From Gammaproteobacteria bacterium (GTDB lineage Bacteria > Pseudomonadota > Gammaproteobacteria > Pseudomonadales > Pseudohongiellaceae): a stretch of DNA of 64,000 nt. Location of the stretch: the NCBI GenBank assembly GCA_030654835.1, contig JAURWS010000020.1:1-64000 (forward strand), given 5' to 3'. How positions within the stretch are numbered: the stretch's first letter is position 1; each line of letters begins with the position of its first letter. The position numbers and the translations under genes were made by a program. The notes under the pieces were generated by a model. It made no database searches, was not told the DNA's origin, and worked only from the letters and a program-made list of their open reading frames with translations. Below, one piece after another: positions 57,880 through 64,000 of the stretch.

Positions 57880-60284
57880 CATTTATGTACATTGGAAAAA
57901 ATTTCACTCCGCCTGATGTGCAAGGAAAAATTACCGGACAGGCTCGTTATGCCGAGGATTTTCGTAAAGAAGGAATGGTATTCGCCAGGTTGCTGACCAG
58001 CCCCGTTCCGAGTGGAATGGTCCGCAATATTGATGCATCTGAAGCGCTCAGGATGGATGGCGTGGTCGGTATTCTCACCGCCGATGATCTGCCCGCTGCC
58101 CCAAGGCCTGGTGTGCCAGCATTGACCAATGAACTTACTTATGTCGGTCAACCAATTCTTGCACTCGTCGCGATCTCTGAGCAAATAGCTGAAAATGCTC
58201 TGGAGAGGATCAAATTGGACATTGAACGTCGTCCATTTGTAGTGGACCCTCTGGTGAGTCTCGCTGCTGGAGGTCCGGATGCCTATCCTGAAGGCAATGT
58301 GATGGCACGGACGGCGGACGGAATGGCCCTCAAGTCACTGAAATGGGCCCCTCAGTCGGTGGAAGCTTTCCGCAATGGTCGCGACCCAGGGGACGTTGAG
58401 TTCACTACAGAATGGTCCTACGGTGATCTGGATGCCGCTTTTGCAGAGTGCAGTGTGATCGTAGAAGAGCCTTTCGTGACTGCTGGATATCCGCACCACT
58501 CCCTTGAGCCACGTACCTGTATGTCTTACTGGGAAAATGGCCGTTGCTATTTTCACGGATCGTTGCAGAGCCAAAGTGCGGCGAACGCGCCTTTGGCGCG
58601 TATGCTTGGAATCGAGCTGAAGGATCTATGCTTTATCAATGAAACCACCGGTGGCGGTTTTGGATCAAAAATCGGCCCATACCCATTCATGGCGATCTCT
58701 GGTTATTTATCACGAAATCTCAATCGCCCGGTGCAAGTGCGCATTACTCGTGAAGAGGAGTTCTTCATCGGTTCCGCGCGGTCGGGAATGCAGGGTTGGA
58801 TAAAGGCCGGTCTCAAGCCCGATGGCAAAGTCGCGGCTGTCGATGTGATAATCGTGAACGATGGCGGATCCAGCGGATCGGGTAGTGGCTCATCTTCTGC
58901 CGGAGCCATTTCGGTCGTTTATCAACCGACTGCCATGCGATTCCGTGGCGTTTCCGTGTTCACCAATACTACCCCTCGTGGTGCACAGCGTGGCCCGGGC
59001 CAGAATGAAATGCATGCTGTCCTCGCACCGATCATGGACAAGGCAGCCAATCAGCTTGGAATAGACCGACTGGCATTCAGACGTCTGAATGCTCCAGATA
59101 ATAATGCCAAAGTTGAGGCTAATCAGGGGCCGGTGACCAGTGCATATATGAGAGAAGCCATTGATATGGGTTCCCTACTGTTCGATTGGCCAGCGAAAAT
59201 CAGTCAGCCGCGCCGCAATGGAAGCAAGGTGATCGGGGTTGGTGTTGGGATGGCTTATCACGGTGCTGGCAACAACGGTTTCGATGGTATTGTCAGAATA
59301 GGTCCGGATGGCAAGATTTACCTCCATACAGGCGTCGGAAACCTGGGCACATATTCTTATGCGGGCACAGTTAGAGCAGCAGCTGAAGTTCTGCAGTGCC
59401 GCTGGGAGAATTGCGAAATTGTGCGTGGGAACAGCGATCTTGGTCTGCCGCACAGCTCCGGGCAGGGTGGAAGTAACACCATTTTCACGCATACCCGTTC
59501 GAATTATGTGGCAGCCATGGATGCTGTTGGCAAGCTGAAGGAGATCGCTGCAGCTGAGCTCGGCGGCACTGTTGACGACTACAGTATCGGTGAAGAGCGC
59601 GTATTCAAGACAGCCACGCCGACGGAAGGTCTGACCTACGCGGAAGCGGCACAGCGCGCAATTACTCTTGGTGGCCGCTACAGTGGTGCGGAATATCCCG
59701 ATGACATCAATGAGTTGACCGCTCTTGCTGTGCAGAGAATTGCAGGCAGCGGGTTGATCGGTGTCGCGAAGGATAATCTTGAAAAGAATGGCACTGCCCC
59801 AGGACTGGCAATCGGGTTTGCTGAAATCGAGCTGGATCTCGATACCGGTAAATACGACATCCGCGATTATCTCGGTGTTGCCGAATGCGGAACAGTAGTG
59901 CACCCCAAAGGCCTGTCACACGGCATGAATGGTGGTGGCACATGGGGAATGGGGATGGCCGGATTCGAGCGACACGTTTACGATCCTCAGAATGGTCTTC
60001 CTGCGAACATTGGGCTATATCAGAGCAAGCCGCCGACAATCCTTGACGTGCCAGTAGTGATGAGGAATGCCGCAGTCAACATAGCGGATCCTCAGACTCC
60101 GATCGGTGCCAGAGGTATTGGTGAGCCGGCGATGGGATGTGCGGCAGCGGCGGTGATGAGTGCCATTGCGGACGCATTGGGTGGACATTTGTTCAACCGA
60201 ACCCCAGTAACGCCAGATATGATTATCGATCACGTGGCGCAAAACACCTACAACAACAAGTCACTGAAAATAAACACATTCTGA
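57876..60284 (+). CDS. Molybdenum hydroxylase large subunit (Moco-binding)
   Basis: Catalytic subunit of the xanthine oxidase family. ATG 57876 gives 802 aa. N-terminal KITGQARYAEDF hammerhead domain, TAGYPHHSLEPRTCMSYW, TTGGGFGSKIGPYPF, RGPGQNEMHAVLAPIMDKAA, SSGQGGSNT, and GARGIGEPAMG with the catalytic glutamate. No signal peptide, consistent with piggy-back export by the [2Fe-2S] subunit. Substrate (aldehyde, N-heterocycle or other) cannot be fixed from sequence. Confidence 0.92.
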   Translation: MTFMYIGKNFTPPDVQGKITGQARYAEDFRKEGMVFARLLTSPVPSGMVRNIDASEALRMDGVVGILTADDLPAAPRPGVPALTNELTYVGQPILALVAISEQIAENALERIKLDIERRPFVVDPLVSLAAGGPDAYPEGNVMARTADGMALKSLKWAPQSVEAFRNGRDPGDVEFTTEWSYGDLDAAFAECSVIVEEPFVTAGYPHHSLEPRTCMSYWENGRCYFHGSLQSQSAANAPLARMLGIELKDLCFINETTGGGFGSKIGPYPFMAISGYLSRNLNRPVQVRITREEEFFIGSARSGMQGWIKAGLKPDGKVAAVDVIIVNDGGSSGSGSGSSSAGAISVVYQPTAMRFRGVSVFTNTTPRGAQRGPGQNEMHAVLAPIMDKAANQLGIDRLAFRRLNAPDNNAKVEANQGPVTSAYMREAIDMGSLLFDWPAKISQPRRNGSKVIGVGVGMAYHGAGNNGFDGIVRIGPDGKIYLHTGVGNLGTYSYAGTVRAAAEVLQCRWENCEIVRGNSDLGLPHSSGQGGSNTIFTHTRSNYVAAMDAVGKLKEIAAAELGGTVDDYSIGEERVFKTATPTEGLTYAEAAQRAITLGGRYSGAEYPDDINELTALAVQRIAGSGLIGVAKDNLEKNGTAPGLAIGFAEIELDLDTGKYDIRDYLGVAECGTVVHPKGLSHGMNGGGTWGMGMAGFERHVYDPQNGLPANIGLYQSKPPTILDVPVVMRNAAVNIADPQTPIGARGIGEPAMGCAAAAVMSAIADALGGHLFNRTPVTPDMIIDHVAQNTYNNKSLKINTF

Positions 60285-60291
60285 GGTTATT

Positions 60292-61281
60292 ATGCCATCA
60301 CATGACGTTATGCCGGATATCGAACTCTACCAGCCAGTACAGGTAGAGGATGCGCTAGCGCTTGCGACCAGATTGGCCGACAGGGGCTGGCTTCTGGGTG
60401 GAGGGCAGGATACTTATGGCTGGTTGAAGGACCGGACTAAAGTTCCTGAAGCCATGATTGACCTCAATGGTATTGAGTCTCTGCGTGGGATTCGTGAAAC
60501 CGCTGATGGGGTCGAGATTGGTGCTCTGACAACGCTGACCGAGCTTGTCAATAACCCGCTGATCAAAGAGCGCTACTCTCTGCTTGCTTCAGCGGCTGAA
60601 AGGGTAGCGAGTCCTCAGATTCGCAATGTCGGAACTGTGGCAGGCAACGTGGCTCAGGACGTCCGCTGCTGGTATTACCGTAGAGGTCTTTCCTGCTACC
60701 GTGCAGGCGGTAACCTGTGCTACGCGGATACGCCGGAAGGTATGAACAGAGAGCATGCCATATTCGGTGCTAGTCGTTGTGTGGCTGTTACGCCGTCAGA
60801 CACCGCACCCGCACTTGTGGCGCTTGAAGCCTCGATGGTCATCAGAAGCGAAAGCGGAGAACGGGTAGTGGCCGCAGAAGATTTCTTCATAGGCCCTAAT
60901 GTGGATATTCAAAATACTACTGTGCTGCGACCAGGAGAAATTCTGACGTCAGTGCGTTTGCCGACGACCTGGGCCAATGCAACATTCTACTTCGAGAAAG
61001 TTGCTGATCGAAATGCCTGGGATTTCGCATTGGTCAGCATCGCTGCAGTCATGCGCGAATCAGGAGGGGTGATCCAGGACGCCAGGTTTGTTGCCGGTGC
61101 TGTTCAATGTACCCCGCGACGATTGCTGGATGTAGAAAGTGCCGTGCGTGGGCAACCACGAACGGAGGCTACTGCACAGTCATTGGGAACCCTTGCGAGT
61201 CAGGGTGCTCAGCCATTGAATCACAATGGTTTCAAACTACACCTCGTTGATAGTCTGGCCAAACGAGCACTGCTTGGTTGA
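60292..61281 (+). CDS. Molybdenum hydroxylase FAD subunit with extra Fe-S loop
   Basis: 329 aa. FAD-binding LLGGGQDTYGWLK and SAAERVASPQIRNVGTVAGNVAQ, then a loop with four cysteines (C-x8-C-x7-C-x19-C: RCWYYRRGLSC, NLC, SRC). The same arrangement ligates a [4Fe-4S] cluster in PaoB and in 4-hydroxybenzoyl-CoA reductase HcrB. C-terminal CO-dehydrogenase flavoprotein domain (FEKVADRNAWDFALVSIA). Gene order here is small-large-medium. Confidence 0.92.
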   Translation: MPSHDVMPDIELYQPVQVEDALALATRLADRGWLLGGGQDTYGWLKDRTKVPEAMIDLNGIESLRGIRETADGVEIGALTTLTELVNNPLIKERYSLLASAAERVASPQIRNVGTVAGNVAQDVRCWYYRRGLSCYRAGGNLCYADTPEGMNREHAIFGASRCVAVTPSDTAPALVALEASMVIRSESGERVVAAEDFFIGPNVDIQNTTVLRPGEILTSVRLPTTWANATFYFEKVADRNAWDFALVSIAAVMRESGGVIQDARFVAGAVQCTPRRLLDVESAVRGQPRTEATAQSLGTLASQGAQPLNHNGFKLHLVDSLAKRALLG

Positions 61282-61289
61282 TCATCTCC

Positions 61290-61323
61290 GACAGTCTCTG
61301 CAGGAGCTTCTGCAGAGACTGTC
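61290..61323. repeat. Perfect 14-bp stem-loop after the FAD-subunit gene
   Basis: GACAGTCTCTGCAG, loop GAGCTT, CTGCAGAGACTGTC. Nine bp after the stop. No U-run follows, so it is more likely an mRNA-end stabiliser or partial terminator that lowers expression of the membrane genes downstream. Confidence 0.8.
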
Positions 61324-61425
61324 CGGCTTCAGGCCCCATAACGTTCAGCTATTCCTCTGTGTGTTATCCATCGGCGGTACTTACAGTCATATCTGCTGGA
61401 ATCCAACGAAGGGGAATTTTAGAAA

Positions 61426-61944
61426 ATGATGAGTGAGCTGGCGGATTGGCTTTCGAATGCTCCTGTCAGGGATTTTTCAGCGAGTCTTCTTTCATCTATC
61501 CCCGGCCTTCCGCCAGTGTTGCAGACGATACATTTGTTGAGCATCGTCGCGATCATGGCCTCGATTGTCATGATTGATCTCCGTGTTTTAGGTCTTGCTG
61601 TTCCCAGTCAGGATATCGGGGAAATGATTACCCGCCTCAGCCCGTGGACACTGTGGGGTATCGTCGGAGCGGCGTCTTCAGGAGTATGGTTCATACTCGC
61701 AAGACCTAATCGATATTTTTCCAACCCGGTATTTCAAATCAAATTTGCATTGCTTGCTCTAGCGATAATTCTTACTTTTGCCTTCTATCGATGGGGTCGA
61801 AATCAGGCCAGTATATGGGACGAATCTAGTAGCAGATTCAGTCTTGCAAAAGCATACGCATTTGTTTCTTTGTCGTTGTGGTTAGGAGTTGTTATGGCAG
61901 GACGCTGGATAGCCTATTCTGAATATCTGTTCTGGCCTGGATGA
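61426..61944 (+). CDS. Small four-helix membrane protein, DUF6644-like (copy 1)
   Basis: 172 aa with about four hydrophobic helices. Shares with the next gene a His in the first helix (TIHLLSI, His36), MIDLRVLGLA, a conserved NPVFQIK loop, and LWLGVVMAGRW near the end. The two are paralogues. A buried histidine in helical bundles of this size could ligate haem (inference). Located after the molybdenum hydroxylase genes, which need a membrane electron acceptor. Confidence 0.8.
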   Translation: MMSELADWLSNAPVRDFSASLLSSIPGLPPVLQTIHLLSIVAIMASIVMIDLRVLGLAVPSQDIGEMITRLSPWTLWGIVGAASSGVWFILARPNRYFSNPVFQIKFALLALAIILTFAFYRWGRNQASIWDESSSRFSLAKAYAFVSLSLWLGVVMAGRWIAYSEYLFWPG

Positions 61945-61957
61945 GGGGTGAACTTCA

Positions 61958-62443
61958 GTGCTGAATGAGTTCTTCTTGAGCCTGGAATATCTGCCATTGG
62001 CTCAACATATCGGAGCGACCTGGTGGTTCCCGCTGATTGAGTCGCTGCACGTGGTGAGTATCACGCTGATGCTTGGCGCGATACTCATGGTTGATCTTCG
62101 TGTACTGGGACTCGCTGCCACTCGCTATTCAGTCAGTACCCTGAGTCGTGAGTTGGTCCCATGGTCTGCTGTCGCCCTTGGTGTAGCCAGCGTAACAGGG
62201 ATTGCCATGTTCATTACAAGAGCCAGTGCCCACGCCGTCAATCCAGCCTTTCAGATCAAAATGCTGCTAATGGTTTTGGCTGGAATTAATGTGGCAGTCT
62301 TTCATCTGATTATCTTTCGACACAATGTAGACTGGGATCCTCGGATCAACACATCTGTTGCGGCGCGGTTGGTGGCGGCATCTTCGATCGCCTTATGGAT
62401 AGGTGTCATGCTTGCTGGTCGCTGGGTCGGGCACATAGTGTGA
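61958..62443 (+). CDS. Small four-helix membrane protein, DUF6644-like (copy 2)
   Basis: 161 aa, GTG start with GAGGGG at good spacing, 13 bp after copy 1. Same plan: SLHVVSI (His31), MVDLRVLGLA, NPAFQIK, LWIGVMLAGRW. Additional histidines near the third helix (FHLIIFRHN) are not in copy 1. Probably co-translated and possibly heterodimeric with copy 1. Confidence 0.8.
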   Translation: MLNEFFLSLEYLPLAQHIGATWWFPLIESLHVVSITLMLGAILMVDLRVLGLAATRYSVSTLSRELVPWSAVALGVASVTGIAMFITRASAHAVNPAFQIKMLLMVLAGINVAVFHLIIFRHNVDWDPRINTSVAARLVAASSIALWIGVMLAGRWVGHIV

Positions 62444-62475
62444 AATCAAGACCAGGTGGCCAGGCGGATAGTGGT

Positions 62476-64000
62476 ATGACGACTTTCGAGAGTCGCTTTG
62501 TGGATATGTTTCCAGCTGACACACAGACAGCTAACCATGGTCGACAAGTGTATGACGCGTTGTATTCAAGAGTACTTCCCACCCCGGTGTCCGCGCCGAC
62601 TACTTTGATTTGGTCGCGGGACGTTGCAGCCTGTTGTGGGTTCGATGCGGATTTTTGTCGCAGTCCCGAGTTCGCGCAGGTTTTTGCGGGCAATAAGCAA
62701 CTGCCTGGCATGCGCCCGTATGCAAGTCGTTATGGAGGGCATCAGTTTGGCAACTGGGCCGGACAACTAGGTGATGGGCGGGTCATCAATCTTGGTGAGG
62801 TGTCTCGACAGGCTGCTGGTTCTCTCACTCTTCAGCTCAAGGGCGCCGGCCCGACGCCATATTCCCGAGGCGCCGATGGTAGAGCGGTATTGCGCTCTTC
62901 CATTCGTGAGTTTTTATGCAGTGAGGCCATGCATTTTCTGGGAGTGCCGACCACGCGCGCGCTGAGTCTCGTATTGACCGGCGACTCAGTCGTCCGGGAC
63001 ATGTTTTACGACGGTAATCCCGAGGAGGAGCCGGGGGCTGTTGTATGCCGAGTTGCACCCTCGTTCATTCGCTTCGGACATTTTCAGCTTTGTGTAGCAA
63101 GGGGTGAGCACGAATTGTTGAGGCGATTGCTGGATTTCACGATTACAAATGATTTCCAGCACCTGCAGACAGGTTCGAATTCGGCCAGCTCCCGTAGTGA
63201 GGTCTATAGTCTTTGGTTTGATCATGTCTGCCGTCTCACGGCAGACATGATCGTGCATTGGTTCAGAGTGGGCTTTGTGCATGGGGTGATGAATACCGAC
63301 AATATGTCGGTTCTTGGTCTGACCATTGACTATGGACCATATGGTTGGGTTGACAACTATGATCTGAATTGGACTCCCAACACGACAGATTCCGAGATGC
63401 GACGGTATCGATACGGTCACCAGGCCGCCATCGCGCAATGGAACCTGTGGCAACTGGCCAGCTCGATTGCTGTTGTCATTGGAGATACGGCGTCCCTCGA
63501 ACTGAGCCTGAAGCGCTTTTCCACATACTACGAGACAAAGAAACAGGACATGCTGGCGTCCAAGCTTGGTCTTCGGCAGTTCGACAAGGGAGAAGGGGAT
63601 GAAGAGTTGCTGGCCAGCCTTGATGCGATGCTGCAGCAACAAGAAACCGACATGACGTTGTTCTATCGTGCCTTGGCAGATTTTGATCCGAATAATCCTG
63701 CTGCCAGTTTTCTGGACACCATAGCCTGTGCGTTATACGCCCCAGTCACACTAGAATCAGATGAGGGCGCTGTTATCAAAGCCTGGGGAGAGTGCTATGC
63801 ACGACGTGTGTTGCGAGACAATGTGCCCTGGCATGAGCGAAGGAACCAGATGAACTCCGTCAATCCGCGCTTTGTCTTGCGCAATTATCTGGCGCAGGAA
63901 GTGATCGATAAAGCGCATGCCGGGGATTATGAAATGTTGCACGAACTGCACAGTGTTCTCATGCAGCCGTATGCTGAGCAGGCAGATTATTCGCGCTACG
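62476..64000 (+). CDS. selO: SelO, protein adenylyltransferase (YdiU family), 3' end cut
   Basis: Pseudokinase-fold enzyme that transfers AMP to Ser/Thr/Tyr of target proteins. Frame open from ATG 62476 to the right edge (508 codons). Motifs: YASRYGGHQFGNWAGQLGDGR, LQLKGAGPTPYSRGADGRAVLRSSIREF with the key lysine and arginine, GVPTTRALSLV, HGVMNTDNMS, and DYGPYGWVDNYD with the metal ligands. Begins 32 bp after copy 2 of the membrane protein. The conserved C-terminal Cys region is beyond the window. Confidence 0.95.
   Translation, partial: MTTFESRFVDMFPADTQTANHGRQVYDALYSRVLPTPVSAPTTLIWSRDVAACCGFDADFCRSPEFAQVFAGNKQLPGMRPYASRYGGHQFGNWAGQLGDGRVINLGEVSRQAAGSLTLQLKGAGPTPYSRGADGRAVLRSSIREFLCSEAMHFLGVPTTRALSLVLTGDSVVRDMFYDGNPEEEPGAVVCRVAPSFIRFGHFQLCVARGEHELLRRLLDFTITNDFQHLQTGSNSASSRSEVYSLWFDHVCRLTADMIVHWFRVGFVHGVMNTDNMSVLGLTIDYGPYGWVDNYDLNWTPNTTDSEMRRYRYGHQAAIAQWNLWQLASSIAVVIGDTASLELSLKRFSTYYETKKQDMLASKLGLRQFDKGEGDEELLASLDAMLQQQETDMTLFYRALADFDPNNPAASFLDTIACALYAPVTLESDEGAVIKAWGECYARRVLRDNVPWHERRNQMNSVNPRFVLRNYLAQEVIDKAHAGDYEMLHELHSVLMQPYAEQADYSRY

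Overview
The window is a contiguous stretch of chromosome from a gammaproteobacterium. Its gene order follows the Pseudomonas pattern closely: mtaD-ubiG-phosphatase-yciK divergent from gyrA, then pheA, tyrA, cmk, rpsA and ihfB, and tRNA-Val-thrS-infC-rpmI-rplT-pheS-pheT-ihfA-merR-tRNA-Pro. It differs in what is missing or fused, so I read it as a free-living, aerobic (c-type cytochromes, molybdenum hydroxylase), Pseudomonadales/Cellvibrionales-like organism rather than Pseudomonas itself. No CRISPR array, prophage or intact insertion sequence was seen.

Layout. 1-5.0 kb: a giant RTX calcium-binding repeat protein, cut by the left edge, built from tandem modules whose last three copies are nearly identical. 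5.0-5.7 kb: toxin-antitoxin debris (an intact TacA-like antitoxin with only a decayed toxin start, and a deleted VapBC-like pair on the other strand). 5.7-13.2 kb: complete cytochrome c maturation operon ccmABCDEFGHI. 13.3-20.9 kb: acyl-CoA ligase, moaA, moaB, an unlisted 33-residue membrane protein gene with its own terminator, hemD, a secreted cyclophilin, yciI, yciO, trpS. 20.9-23.5 kb: scpA-scpB-rluB. 23.6-25.5 kb: two tandem GGDEF paralogues, one intact and one with a destroyed active site but a retained inhibitory site. 25.8-29.4 kb: yciK, a MupP/Gph phosphatase, ubiG, mtaD. 29.5-36.8 kb: gyrA, pheA, a TyrA-Cmk fusion, rpsA, ihfB. 37-44.7 kb: lapA, pyrF, a ComEA-like protein, an initiating sugar-phosphate transferase, a WbpM-like dehydratase, a cyclophilin, tRNA-Asn, uvrB; this is the location of the O-antigen locus in Pseudomonas aeruginosa, but nearly empty here. 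44.8-52.7 kb: translation genes from tRNA-Val to tRNA-Pro. 52.7-57.1 kb: NHL propeller protein, MazG-like hydrolase, AIG2-like cyclotransferase, threonine aldolase, and a cNMP-binding EAL phosphodiesterase. 57.3-62.4 kb: three-subunit molybdenum hydroxylase with two paralogous membrane proteins. 62.5-64 kb: selO, cut by the right edge.

Links between genes: moaA and moaB make the molybdenum cofactor that the hydroxylase near 57-61 kb needs. ccmA-I and hemD both serve haem supply and use. The GGDEF pair and the CNB-EAL protein point to c-di-GMP signalling. Both IHF subunits are encoded here. The observations I rate highest are the TyrA-Cmk fusion, the intact/degenerate GGDEF pair, the 33-residue gene, the collapsed O-antigen locus and the paired membrane proteins beside the molybdenum hydroxylase.
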